Positions 1 to 12,100 of a stretch of 64,000 nucleotides of DNA are shown here, in pieces. The notes below the pieces were generated by a model. It did no database searches and was not told the DNA's origin. It saw only the letters and a list, made by a program, of their open reading frames with translations. Source of the DNA: Polychytrium aggregatum (taxonomy: Eukaryota; Chytridiomycota; Chytridiomycetes; Polychytriales); assembly GCF_025602895.1 (NCBI RefSeq), contig NW_026516208.1:682001-746000 (forward strand), in the 5' to 3' direction. The position numbers and the translations under genes were made by a program. How positions within the stretch are numbered: position 1 is the stretch's first letter; each line of letters begins with the position of its first letter.

Positions 1-1721
1 ACAGTCAAGGACGACGATAGCAGCGACAGCCGCCTGTCCGAGGAGTCGTTCCTGAAGCAACTCGAGTACATGATGCTCCACACCATCACCCTGTGTGGCG
101 TACCCGACATCAAGCGCGTCTTCATTTCGGAAAGCAAGTACAAGACCATCGACGACAGCGGCGTCTTCCAGAGTCTGACGGAGCAATATCTCGAGACGGA
201 TGGAAGTAACTTCAGGGAAGTGCTTTCCTTCCCCGGTGTCGACATGTCGCGCACGTACACCAACTTTACAGTCCAGGTCATGCAAGTCCTCGGTATCGAG
301 GCCACCCGTGCCGCTGTTCTGAAGGAGACCCGCAAAGTCATCGAGTTTGACGGCTCGTACGTCAACTACCGCCATCTTGCCCTGCTTTGCGATATCATGA
401 CTCACCGTGGCCATCTCATGGCCATCAGCCGACACGGTATCAACCGCACCGAGAAGGGCGTCCTGGCTCGCTGCTCTTTCGAAGAAACGGTGGAGCTGCT
501 CATGGACGCTGCTGCGGCAGGCGAACTCGATACTTGCCGTGGCGTCAGTGAAAACATTGTCCTCGGCCAGCTCGCGCCACTTGGAACCGGCGGGTTCTCG
601 GTTATCCTGAACGAAGAAATGCTCATGAATGCCTACGTTGCTCCTTCTTGGGGCTCGGCCCAGGAGCCAGGTATGATGGCCTCCATGGATGGCTCCAAGA
701 CACCGGCCCAGACGCCCTACTGGAACCACAGCCCCAGCCCGATGCCGATGACCCCTGGTGGCGGATACTCGCCTATCGCTCCCGAGTTCTCGCCCTTTGA
801 CAAGCGCGGTGGTGGATGGAGCCCGGCGGCTGGATACCTCCAGAACAGCCCCGTCTACTCGCCAACAAGCCCGCTGTACTCGCCAACGAGCCCAAGCTAC
901 TCGCCAACCAGCCCTTCGTACTCACCCACCAGCCCTAGTTACTCCCCAACGAGCCCGAGCTACTCGCCAACCAGTCCCAGCTACTCGCCAACCAGTCCCA
1001 GCTACTCGCCGACCAGTCCCAGCTACTCGCCAACGAGCCCAAGCTACTCGCCAACCAGCCCTTCGTACTCACCCACCAGCCCTAGTTACTCCCCAACGAG
1101 CCCGAGCTACTCGCCAACCAGTCCCAGCTACTCGCCAACCAGCCCATCGTACTCGCCGGCCAGCCCAAGCTACTCGCCCGCCAGCCCGAGCTATTCACCA
1201 GCATCGCCTTCATATTCACCGGCATCGCCTTCGTACTCGCCCGCCAGTCCGTCGTACTCACCTGCGTCGCCCTCGTACTCCCCCACCTCCCCATCGTACT
1301 CGCCAACAAGCCCGTCGTACTCGCCCACGTCTCCGTCGTACTCTCCAACATCACCCTCGTATTCGCCCACGTCGCCCTCCTACTCGCCTGCATCGCCTTC
1401 ATACTCTCCCACATCACCCTCCTATGCCCCCGCCTCCCAGATGTACTACAACTCTGGCATCAGCCACTCAACTTCTTCGCCGGCCTACGCCCCCTCATCT
1501 TCAACTCCCAGCTATGCGGCCGGAGGCTCAGCCTACCGTCCTCCTGGCCAGCCTGGCGGCTCTGGCACGTCCCAGAGCAACGGGAACCAGAACTACAGGT
1601 AACGTGTTGGCCCGCATCAGTTCGCTTGCCATGTTGGAGCTGCTTGGATCGATGATGCTGGATGTTGTGCTGAGGCTGACCCGTCCTTGCCCTCAGCCCT
1701 TCGTACTCGCCCGCACACTAG
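1..1721 (+). CDS. RPB1: RNA polymerase II largest subunit, C-terminal part with CTD (5' end outside window)
   Basis: This is the 3' end of the Pol II largest subunit. The frame is open from base 1. The first ~210 codons are the conserved C-terminal body (for example [31 protein letters not shown]). A linker leads into the C-terminal domain, which CDK kinases phosphorylate to coordinate capping, splicing and termination. The CTD has 27 heptads (856-1422), mostly YSPTSPS, with Ala at position 4 in seven of them (units 15-20 and 26). The open frame meets TAA at 1600-1602, but that stop lies inside a plausible intron: CAG/gtaacg at 1598/1599 to ccctcag at 1696, with a ctgac branch-like site. Splicing restores phase and gives a terminal exon 1697-1721 reading S-P-S-Y-S-P-A-H-stop, which is itself CTD-like. 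The preferred CDS is therefore join(1..1598,1697..1721). Gene identity is certain; the last exon is inferred from phase and sequence. Confidence 0.95.
856..1422 (+). repeat. CTD heptad array, 27 x 21 bp
   Basis: These are in-frame 21-bp units encoding YSPTSPS or YSPASPS. Units 2-6 (877-981) and 9-13 (1024-1128) are identical at the DNA level, a 147-bp (seven-heptad) offset. This indicates a recent block duplication. A degenerate unit (YAPASQ) follows at 1423-1440. Confidence 0.95.
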
Positions 1722-2410
1722 TGCTCGGTCGCTGAGGCTCGATGTGCCCGAGTCCTGCCAAGATATGAGCGTATGCGCTCGCCCCCGAGTGTACCGGCTC
1801 GCTCTCTTTTTTGTCTGTCTGTTTGTTTTGTTTGATTGAGACCCACCACCACCGATGCCGAGGGACGAGTAAAGTGTATGGGAGCGACTCTTTCTTGCGA
1901 GCATCGACAAAGCGCAATGTATTGCAGTCTACTCGTTGCTGTTGTGCCATGTTTGATGCTCGGCGAATCCGGCGCCAGTGGACAGATTTGGCAATATCAT
2001 TCCGTCCGTCCACATCCACCTCCACACCCATGTGTGCATCTTGGGCGTCTCCAGACCGACCGAGTGGTCTGCGTGTATTCGGGGCAGTGTGCTTGTTGCC
2101 TTGGTCACTTGCGCTGTGCTCGATTCGAGATCTCGCAAGATCCCTCCTCGCGCCACATCCAGCCGCCAAGTTGCCCAGCGGACAGCGGACGGATTCTCTC
2201 TCTCTTCTGATCTGCATCGACCGGCCACCGAGACCAACGACTGCTCTGCAATCGCCAGCCCACACCTTCAACTCTTTCGTCGATCGCCGAAACATCCTAT
2301 TTGCCTCGGCTGGGTGTCCCTGTGCCCTGGTGCTGCCCTCCTCGCTTCCTCACTCTCCCACGCACCACCACCACCCGCTCTCACTCCCCGCACGTCCACT
2401 CGCTCCGAGT
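1722..2410. other. Intergenic, RPB1 to PRP3
   Basis: This stretch holds the RPB1 3' flank and the PRP3 upstream region, which turns C/T-rich before the PRP3 start. Open frames on both strands here are of random type. No gene or clear core promoter motif was recognised. Confidence 0.5.
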
Positions 2411-5336
2411 ATGTCGGATAACAACAAGCGCCAAGGCGACCTCGACGGCGATCGGTCTGCCGCCAAAAAGCCCAAGCTCGACACCCTAGATCAGATCCAG
2501 CAGGCCCGAAATGAGATCCAGGCCAAGCTTGCGGCCATCAAAAAAATGGCTGGCCAGGGTGCAGCACAACCCGGCAGCGAGGCACCCTCTGCACCTCTCT
2601 TGGGGCAGACCGGCAGCGCAGCAGCAGCATTGCCGACGCCGCTGTCAGCATCAGCGCCATTGTCTACACCGTCGACATCGACATCGACATCGTCGCTGCC
2701 GGGGGGCATGACGGATGTAGCCAGGAAAATCGAGGAGGCCAAAGCTCGACTCAAAGCGACCATTGCGGCATCGTCGCAGGCCAGCGTAAGCTTGGGTGCA
2801 GGTGATGGGTCGGGTGAGGAGAGGAGAAAGACAGGAACGTATGAGGCGGGGGGGGGAGACGGAGGCAACTTCCACCAAGTGGCTCACGATCACTGCTGCC
2901 ATCCAGCATTTGGAGCCGACAGCCATTCTTGACGGCCGCGAATCCGGAATAGGAACGGATGCTCTGATGGCACTAACGACCTTCTCATCTGTTCGTCTTC
3001 TCATCTCCGGATGCTGCGACTTGTGGCATCAACGGCTTAGATTCTGTCGCCGGCCCCGCCCGCCGACAAAAGCAAGAGCGGCCTGAACTTCCAGCTCCCC
3101 GACTTTAACGACCCATCGGCGATGCCCAAACCCATCTTTGCGACCACCAAGGCCAACATGCGCATGATGGAGAAGAAGGCCGAAAAGGCCGCCGCGGTGG
3201 CTGCAGAGAAAAAGGAGATCAAGCTCTTGCCCCCACCGAGCAAGGAAGAAGTGTTTGATGTATCCTATTTTGACGAGAAGCTGGCTGTGGCATCGTCGCT
3301 GGCTCCGCGACCACGACCGTCTCGATCGCTGCGGTTTGCGCAAAAGGGCAAGTTTATCGAGCAGGCCAACCAGATGCGGGCCCAGGTGAAGATCGAGCGA
3401 GAGAGAAGTGAGGGCCCCAGAGGGCTCGAGGATGTGGTTGGGTGGAGAGATGGAAGGGAGCTCATGAGGCAGCCGCTTGTCTTTGTTTCAGCGAATCGGG
3501 TTGATCGTTGGTCATTGGCCAGGACGCCGTCGGTGATTTGATTTCGATCATATCGCCCACTGCTTATGCGATGCGATCGATCCTTGTCTTGCAGGCCCAG
3601 CTCGAACAGCTCAAGAAGCAGATCGCCGAAACAGTTAAAAAGACAGGCATGGACGAGAACCTGGATCTTGTCTCTGACGCCGCGATTCGAGTAAGCACCG
3701 ACATCCACTCACGCTGGGACGCTGCATTGGGGACATGAACTTTTGCAACTTGCTGCTACATTGACGAAGCCGAGCGCTTGGCATGGGAGGCGATGTCTTG
3801 CGACTACTCCGCTTCCCTCCTCGTTTCCCTTCTCCTTTCCCTCGCCGTCTCCTGTGTCCCGCTGGATCGGTTGCTGGGAATGTGCTAACGAGTTCGTCAC
3901 TTGGTCCATAAATTTCAGAAAGAGCCCCCGCCGGAAGTGGAATGGTGGGATGTCCAGCTTGTCCCTAATGTCAGCTACGACGAGTTTGATCCCAGCACGG
4001 ACTTTAACGATGAGGAGGATCCGCCAATTACCGAGCTTGTCCAGCATCCGATTCCCATCCCGCCTCCTGCCGAGCCGGATGCACCCGCACCGCGTCCTAT
4101 GATGCTCACGGCCAAGGTATGCAGAGCGATAGGATCGATGGAAGAACTCTTAGAGAGAGAAAAGGACAGTAGCCGAGCATATCTAATCGCTGCAGGGGGG
4201 GGGGCACTTGATAACTTGGCGTATGAGGAGAGGTGGCCATGCAGCTCTGCTCTGTGCTGGGCGGGGGGGCATACTCGCTACCAACGACCGAGTTTGTGGT
4301 GCTCTATCAAGCATCATGGCAGGTTGCACATAGAGGAGCCTAGGGCCACCAGTGCTCGTGTGCGGGTTTCTGTTGAGCTAATTCGTTTGTTCGGGGGGGG
4401 GCAACTCGGATGTACAGGAAAGGAAAAAGCTGCGACGACAGCGTCGACTCGAAGCCCAGCGCGAGAAGCGCGATAAGATCCGACTCGGACTGCTGCCACC
4501 AGACCAACCCAAGGTCAAGATATCCAATTTGATGAGGGTCCTGGGCACCGAGGCCGTGCAAGACCCCACTAAAGTCGAGGCTTATGTGCGAAAGCAAGTG
4601 GCCGATCGCCAACTGGCCCACAAACAGCATAACGAGGCCACAAAACTCTCGGAGGAGGCCCGGCGCGACAAGAAGGAGAAGAAGATGGCCGAGGACACGA
4701 GCAAGTTTGTCCATGTTGCGGTGTTCAAGTAAGCTGATGTCACTGCTTCTGTTGCTTCTACTATTGCGAATTGGGATCTGCAGAGCGCTCAGCAGAAGAA
4801 TGCATCGTCGCAATCAACTGGACAGCGCTGTTCTGATCGCATCTGCATCCATGCTCGCATCTGCATCCATGCTCGCATCCGCATCCTTGCTGGCGTCTGC
4901 ATGCATACCCCGTGATTCCGATAGGGTCGTGGATCTGGGCTGCAAACTACATATCACCAAGATCGACAAGAATGCCGAGCAAAACAAGCTGACGGGAGTA
5001 TGCATCATACATCAAGGTCTGAACCTTGTCATTGTCGAGGGCGGCCCCAAGGGAATCAAGCGATACAAGAAGCTGATGCTGCGCCGCATGGACTGGTCCG
5101 AAACCAGCCAAGACCGCGAGCGAGAAGACGACGACGACGCAGGCTCGGATGCCGAGGGCGACGACAAGCAAAACGGCTGCCAGTTGGTGTGGGAGGGGCA
5201 GGTCAAGGACAGGGTGTTCAAGGGATTCCGTATCCGGCCCTTCCCGACCGACTTTATGGTCCGGGAGTTTCTCGAACGGTTTGGAGTGGTGCACTACTGG
5301 GAGACAGCCAAGAACCTGGTCGAAGTAGGCGCTTAG
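2411..5336 (+). CDS. PRP3: U4/U6 small nuclear ribonucleoprotein PRP3
   Basis: PRP3 is a U4/U6 di-snRNP component needed for tri-snRNP assembly in the nucleus. Six exons, join(2411..2785,3041..3385,3595..3690,3919..4116,4418..4728,4925..5336), keep phase and give 578 aa (human PRPF3 is longer, yeast Prp3 shorter). The N-terminus is lysine-rich with low-complexity Ala/Ser/Thr. The middle carries the PRP3-type segment [14 protein letters not shown]. Next come [15 protein letters not shown] and [22 protein letters not shown], the family signature. The C-terminal domain includes [20 protein letters not shown] and [10 protein letters not shown], and the protein ends [14 protein letters not shown]. 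Intron 4 carries long G runs and intron 5 carries an 18-bp tandem repeat. The ATG at 2411 is chosen because it opens the lysine-rich N-terminus and follows a C/T-rich leader. A final intron after EVGA cannot be excluded but is not needed. Confidence 0.93.
4838..4891 (+). repeat. 18-bp tandem repeat in PRP3 intron 5
   Basis: Three copies of the unit cgcatctgcatccatgct (the last slightly diverged) lie just upstream of the acceptor at 4924. Confidence 0.85.
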
Positions 5337-7065
5337 ATTTCTGATGGCAGCGGTCACAACATGAAATGGGATTCACTTTCCCCTCTTGCCTGTGCGGGTT
5401 CCTTTCCCCAGAGCTCGCAAAATGAGACGGGGGCCTCGCTTAGCTTCCGGCCGTTGCTGCTTTGGATGGAAATACACAAAGCCATCCCCCTCTGTCAAGC
5501 CGGGGGGGGGCAAGGAATATGGCCCGATGTGAATACTCTGCTTTCCAGTACGCAAGAATTGCGTGTGGGATTGATGATCCAGTCATTGATTTGCTCGGCC
5601 CGTCGATTTGCCAACGCGGATGCTACTCAAGGCAGGGACCATAGCGCAGGGACGCTTACCGCAGGGGCATCTACCGTCGCCAACACACGGAGGCGGGCAT
5701 ATGATGCAGACTTGGCGCCCAAGGCCAAGTCCCGACTGCCGCAATTGCATCCGACCTTCTGGGGCGACGGAAAAATAGCGGGAGCAGCGCCGGACGACCT
5801 CTCGAGGCAACGACATGGCTGTCGGACAAGACAGTGCCGTTGAGGCACAACCTTGCCAGGTCGGTGCTGGAGACCCAAGGGCAGATTGGGCATTTTTCCG
5901 ACAGAAGGCGGCGGCAAGTAGCGGCGGCTGGGTCCGAAGCAGAAGTCGGCGGCGGTCGGTGGGAGCGACGAACAGGGCGGGAAGAATGCGGTGGCAGCAG
6001 CAGCCGGAGGCGGAGGAGGAGGATGCGGAAAGGTCAGGACGTTTGGCCAGCCGGGTCGGTGGGGGGGGGCGTTTCCGAGACAGGAACGCAACGACAGCGA
6101 TAGCACGCCCAACACCCCTTTCAACCTACTGCCTGTTGGACAAGCCGGTGGCTGCCACCCATCAAGGGAGGGCGCATGGCGCGGGAACAGAGATTCGGCC
6201 ATGGGCAGTCGCGCGGTCCGGTCTGGTGGGATTTCAAATGGCGGAGAAATGGCGGTTGTCGTCATGGCTCTTGCTCCAAAGACGACGCGACGGGGCTGGG
6301 GGTCACAGCCGACGAGAGTTGGGTGGGTGGAGGCGAATTGGGGGCGATGAGAGTTGGATGGGTGTGGGAGCGATGTGAACAGTGCCCATCGCAATCCAAG
6401 TGCACGCATTGAGTTGGGCCGATGGCCGCGATGCAACAGCGCTGATCGTATCGACAGCCGCTGGATCGGACAGATACATCTCCAACGGCACTCGCGCCAG
6501 CGCAGCCCCATTTGCTGGATGCCTCCACTCCCCCCTCGGCGGCCTCGCGGATCCCAATGCCGGAGCCAAGGCAATCCCGCGCTTGCCTCCCTCCTCCTGC
6601 CAAACTATGGCGTCAGCGATTGCTGCGATCTGCTGTCGACACGCTGTGCTCAGCCGGCCTGTTGATGCTCTCGATTCCCACCCAGCCACTTCCTTGATGC
6701 GACCGCCACTTCCTGTGCTTCCTCCCCCTCTTGCCACCCACCCCCTCGTCGGCGCAATTGACCCATTCGCCGCTCGTCGTCGCTGATCCGCCAGTCGTCT
6801 CGCCATCGCTGCGTCTCCCGCTGTCGTCGCTGCCCCTTGTTCGCGGCCGCTTCCCGCCATCGCAGCCGAGTCCATTTTTCCACGTCGCGCTCGAGCTCCG
6901 ACATGCTGCCGCCAGACCCGCGACTATAAAACCCACCCCTTCGCCGGCCTCCTCTCCATTCCCACCATCAACATCCCAGTCTCTTCTACCAGCCTCTCGC
7001 GGCAGCCTGCACTCCTCATCTCGCTTTGATCTCTTCCCCGCTCCTGCCCTTTCCCACCTCCCAAA
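5337..7065. other. Intergenic, PRP3 to FAS1 gene
   Basis: About 1.7 kb without a supported gene. It is G-rich on the plus strand with 9-base G runs at 5502-5510 and 6061-6069. Overlapping open frames on both strands are low-complexity and show no family signature. The last ~500 bp become C/T-rich and hold the FAS1 promoter. Confidence 0.5.
6924..6931 (+). promoter_or_regulatory. TATA box of the fasciclin gene
   Basis: ctataaaa lies about 140 bp upstream of the ATG at 7066 and is followed by a C/T-rich, ATG-poor leader. The position and context fit a TATA-driven, strongly expressed gene. Confidence 0.6.
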
Positions 7066-8377
7066 ATGAAGTTCTCTGGACTGATCGCCCTTGCCTCGGC
7101 CGCCCTCTTCGGTGCCGCCAACGCTCAGACCACCGACATTGTGTCGGCTCTGGTTGGATACACCAAGAACAACGCCTCCATCATCACTGGCCTGGCCGCC
7201 AGCTCTCCCCTCCTCAGCACCATCAAGAGTGCCAAGAACATCACTCTGTTCATCCCCACCAATGACGCTGTGGCCAAGCTCCCCGCCAGCGTCCTGGCCC
7301 AGCTCAGTGACCAGACCGTTGTCGATACCGTCCTGAGCTACCACGCCGTCCCCGGCATCTCGTTCGTGCCCTCGGCCGACGCCGATCTGTTTGTCCCCAC
7401 GGCCCTGGCCGACGCCAACCTCACCGTCTCGGGCGACGGCTACCAAGTTGTCAACGTCGTTGTCAGCGGCGGCAAGGTTGTCCTCAACCACGGTGTTGCC
7501 AACGGCCCTGCCAAGGTCATCGACTCGGTCGTTGCCACCAACGGTGTGATTCACATTGTCGACACCGTCCTGCTGCCTCCCGTCTCGGTCTCGCAGACTG
7601 CCACTGCTGCCGGACTCACCACCTTGGTTGACACCCTGGTCTCGGCCAAGCTGGCTTCCATTGACTCGCTCAAGGAGGTGGTAAGTAACTTGCCGCCCAG
7701 TCCAGTCCTCCCCAACGCCCTGCCCTGTCTGGTCCAACTGCGACACCTGTGTCCACGCGCCGCATCCCACGCTGTCCACTGACCCGCCTCGATGTCCTGC
7801 TCTTCCCTCCCAGACCATCTTTGCCCCCACCAACGCCGCCTTCAACACTACCCTGGCTGCCCTCAAGTCCGCCAACGTCTCCCTGAACCTTGCCCAGCTC
7901 CAGGCCACCCTTGGCATTCACGTTGTTCCCGGTGTCTATCACTCGACCGACCTGCTCAAGCTCGCCCCCGTTGCCCTTTCCATCGGCACCTACGGCGGCG
8001 AGAACATCACGATCGAGGTCGACACCACTGGCGTCTACGTCGCTGGTGCCGGTAACAGTGTCGCTGCTCGCGTTGTCACCGCCGATGTCCTGGTCAACAG
8101 CGGTGTCGTTCATGTCATCGACACCGTCCTGCTCCCCAGCACCAAGCTCCTGACCTCCCTGGCCTCCAACACCGACGGCCTCACCGTCTCCCAGCTGAAC
8201 CCTGTGACTCCTGCCGTCCTCGGCAAGACCTTCACTGTCCCCACCCCCTCGGCTGCTGCTCCCAGCCCCAGCACCACTGGCTCTGCCCCCGCCCCCAAGA
8301 GCGCTGCGGGCCGCACTGTTACCAGCGCCTCTCTCGTTCTGGGTTTCTCGGCCATTGCCGCCGTCCTGTTTTTGTAA
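7066..8377 (+). CDS. Secreted, probably GPI-anchored protein with two fasciclin (FAS1) domains
   Basis: The two exons, join(7066..7680,7814..8377), encode 392 aa. A signal peptide is clear (MKFSGLIALASAALFGAANA, residues 1-20). FAS1 domain 1 spans about residues 21-170, with an H1-like ITLFIPTNDAV and an H2-like IHIVDTVLLPP. Domain 2 spans about 180-335, with TIFAPTNAAF and VHVIDTVLLPS. A Pro/Ser/Thr-rich spacer follows, then a hydrophobic C-terminus (LVLGFSAIAAVLFL) with no charged tail, typical of a GPI signal. FAS1 proteins act in cell-surface adhesion or wall organisation. The codons are strongly biased to C-ending forms, which with the TATA box suggests high expression. The ligand is unknown. 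The gene is convergent with the NRPS-like gene. Confidence 0.92.
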
Positions 8378-9124
8378 ATTACCTTGCCGATTGAGCCCCT
8401 GATTGGGCCCGGCCTGGTTCGGCAAATACACGCAACTGCGTTCCCTCTCTCTTTCGACCGCTGCCTAATGCGCCTTCGATATCTTTGAATGTGTGTATTC
8501 CCTTCTATTTTCACGCTTGAACTCCTCTTGGTGCATGAATACAACAAATACTTTGATTTCCCAGTATTGCACCGACTCACGCTCACCAGCGACTGGACAG
8601 TACAATGCGCGGAATGAGGTTGGGCAGAAGGGGGGGGGATGGAATGACTTGATCGACAAGGCCGAAGGTGATCCAGATCAACATGCATGCGCCATCGATA
8701 GATCACTACAGAATCTCCACAATTGGGGATGGCTTGATCGTTCATCGAGCAAAATTGAGATCTGAGCAATTTGCCTGGTTGGTGACCAAAGCATGGCGAC
8801 TTTGGTTTCAATCACATACGCAGAAGAGCTTCGGCGTGTTGGAACAGCACCGGAACAGCCCATTGCCATCTTCGGCATGATCAAATGGATACTCAGCAAC
8901 TGCAGCATATGTCGCCAACGACCACATAACCACGTAGGTCCCAATGTGCCGGAGACAGCGCAATCAACCACCATCTTCATCACCATCCACCACACACCAC
9001 ACACCACACACATCTCCATGTTGGATCAATCGTGTTCAGTGTCTGGCAGTCAACAAGACTCGGCCGCAGAACGGAATGGCAACGAGACGACACTGATCGA
9101 TCGGTCAGCCCAGCCAGCACAACA
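8378..9124. other. Convergent intergenic, FAS1 gene / NRPS-like gene
   Basis: This stretch contains the 3' flanks of two convergent genes. It is more AT-rich than the coding DNA, with an 8-G run at 8631-8638 and a short ca-cac repeat near 8990-9015. No gene was seen. Confidence 0.5.
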
Positions 9125-12100
9125 TCAGTGGCGGCCGGTGCGGGTGAAGGGACGGACATCGGGATACTCCTCGTCCTTGAGCTCGGTCTCCGCCGCCGTG
9201 GGCTGGTCGAGATAGGACACCCGATCCAAGTGGAAGAGACTCTTCCTGACGACCAGCTCGGGCGAGGGACACGGCGTCGGGTAGATCGAGCGAGTGTTGG
9301 TGTTGTCGACCCTGAAGGACAGGTCCATCAGCATCCGCATGAACGCAAGCAGAGCGTGGTTATCGGGCGATGGGTTGCGCCAGATGACCGTCCTGAACTT
9401 TTCACGGGTATCCAACATGATGATCCAGCCAACGGAATTGGCGATCTCGAAGACACGCTTCTCGGTGATGACACTGTGAGTGAGTGTGTGAGTGAGTGAG
9501 TGAGTGAGGGGTGATTGCGATGGCCCACGATGTCCGCCATCAAACATGTCAATATGCAACCCACTCAATGCCAAGCACAACATCGACTGACACCCACACT
9601 CACACTCACCCTCCACTCCACTCCACACAATCCTCACCTGTGCTCCGAGTCGCTGATGTGGAACACAAACTTGGACAGCGCCTCCTCCGAGCTGACAATC
9701 TCGGCAATCACCTTGGCAACATGGTCGACGGGATCCATGGTCCAAGTGACGGGACTGGCGTTTGCCGGGCAAATGCCGAGCTTGATACATCCCTCGACGT
9801 ATCGCCAGATATAGTCGTCTGTGTTGCACACTGGAGGATGGAGTGAACAGGGTGAGAAACAGTGTCAGTCGATGGATGGGTGCCACTCGACAAACAAGAT
9901 CATCGGCTCATGGCCAAGTCGAGGGAACGAAGGAGGGAATCTCCACCACATCACCACATCACCACACCACTACACCACACATCATCACACCACCACAGCT
10001 CACCTCCGTATCCGCTGTCGCCAGCAATCATCGCTGGCCGAATGATGGTTGCAGGCACGCCCCTCGATCGTGCCTTGTTGATCAGCTGCTCAGAGACCCA
10101 CTTGGTCTGCGAGTAGCCGCCCGACAGGTTCCAGTTGGAGTACATTTTCTCCTCGAGCGGCTTGTCGGAGCCCTTGGCCATGGCAATCGTCCCGATGGTC
10201 GAGATGTAGTGCACCACCTTGAGATGGTGCGTCGTGGCCAGCTGCAGCACCGTCACCGTGCTGAGGACGTTTGTTGCCTTGAGCTCGTTGTAGTTGTAGA
10301 GCCAGTGCACCTCGGCGGCGTTGTGCACAATCATGTCGGTCTCTTCGCAAATCTCCTTCCATCGCTCGTCCGAGAGTGCCCATCGCTCCTTGGAAACGTC
10401 GCCGCGCAGACCAACCCACCGGTCTCGCACGTCATACCACGGATCGTTCTTGTTCCGCGATGCAATCACCAGCCTCGAGGCGTTGGAGTAGGTGCGGAGG
10501 AAGGCCAGTTTCTCGGTCTCGGTTCGTGCCAGACAGTAGATCTTGGCCCGAGGGAACTTGTGTGCCAGCTCAAAGATCAGGAATGCTCCGAGGAAGCTGG
10601 TTGCACCCGTCAGGACGATGCCGCGGACCTCCTTGGGATAGACAAACGGAGGGAAACCCTCGGCCGTCACACTCGCATCGTCGAGCTTGGCAGCCTCGGC
10701 AGCCAGATCGATTGTCGGCGGAATCACCAGCTTGTCGTCGAGAATGTCGACGACCAGCTGGGCGACATCCTTGGGACTCATGCTGTTCGACAGCAGGATC
10801 ATTGGCGAGATCTCGACACCGTACTCCTCCCTGATGGCGAGGGCCAGGCGGCCGATGCTCAGCGAGTCAAAGCCGACGCCGCCAATGTAAAAGTTGCGGC
10901 CGTAGAGACCAGGGTTGTCCAGGATCTGACTACTGAACTCGGAGATCTTGAAGGCAATCTTGGTCAAGAACGTTCTGGTGACGATGAGAGCCGGGTACTG
11001 GACCGCCTGGCCGTACTGCTCGACGTTCTCGGCGATGCGCTTGAGCTTCTTGAGATCGACCTTGCCCGAGTCGTTGAAGGGGAATGCGTCGAGCTTGAGG
11101 CAGTTGTGGACGGGGACCTTGGAGACGTTCAACAGCAAAAACATGTCCTCGACGACTCGGATGATATCGGCCGAGGTCAGGTTGGGGTTGTATCCTTCCT
11201 GAGGGATGTAGAGCAAGATGATCTTCCTCTCGGAGGTGTGGATGAAGTAGCAGTCGGCAATGACCTGGGACAGGTGCTTGTGGACAAGCTCCTTGAGGCC
11301 GTTGAGGTCGACATAGACACCGTTGACCTTGATCTTCTGGTCGAATCTGGAGGGTGAAGTGTGAGGTGAGGTGTGAGGTGTGAGGTGTGAGGTGTGAGGT
11401 GTGAGAATGAAAGTGATCAGTATCCAGCGAGCAAATGGATCGGTGTCCCAGATTGTGGATGGCAGTTCTCATGGATCAAGCACACAATAGTCTCCAGACT
11501 CACCTTCCAACAACACTGAACTCCTTGTCGCTGATCATCTCGACCCAGTCCATGGTGCAGACTCGGGGCGAGCCATCCACGAGGAAGCCGAAAGTCGACA
11601 GCTTGTCGTTGGGATCGGCGTTTACAAAGCTCGGATGGTCCTTGGCAGGATGTTCGGGATCGACGGCAAAGACCAGGATTCCGCTGTTGGAGTACCGTGG
11701 ATCGATGATTTCGCCTTTCTCGTCAAACAAGAGGCAGCGCACGCCAGGTTTGGCTTGCTTGTAGACCAGCTTCTCTGGGATGCGATCGTCCGTTTGGATT
11801 CTCAAATATGATATAGCACCAATGACTGTAGACTAGTACCAATGCTATGATTAGTGATTGCTCAATGAGATGACCATTTAGAATGAATGAATGTACTTTA
11901 CCTCGCTAGATCCATATATCGACTGAATTTCGGCATTTGGGAAAATATCCCTGATTTTGTGAATGATACTCATGGGAATATACTCTGAACCAGTTATAAC
12001 CTTCTTCGTGATTCCCCACAGGATGTCAGGCTTCAACGACACCGCAGTGTTGATTACCAGCTTCATGAACGAGGGAGTCTGAAAGGGGTGGATGACATTA

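Noticed and set aside
758-1735. Basic Arg/Pro-rich frame and an antisense frame over the RPB1 CTD
   Set aside because: Shadow frames of the 21-bp heptad repeats.
5627-6574. Minus-strand frame of 315 codons
   Set aside because: Pro/Arg/His-rich low complexity in G-rich intergenic DNA; other frames are equally open.
9862-11357. Plus-strand frame of about 500 codons over the NRPS-like gene
   Set aside because: Antisense to the 1.3-kb exon 9, whose carrier and reductase motifs prove the minus strand is coding.
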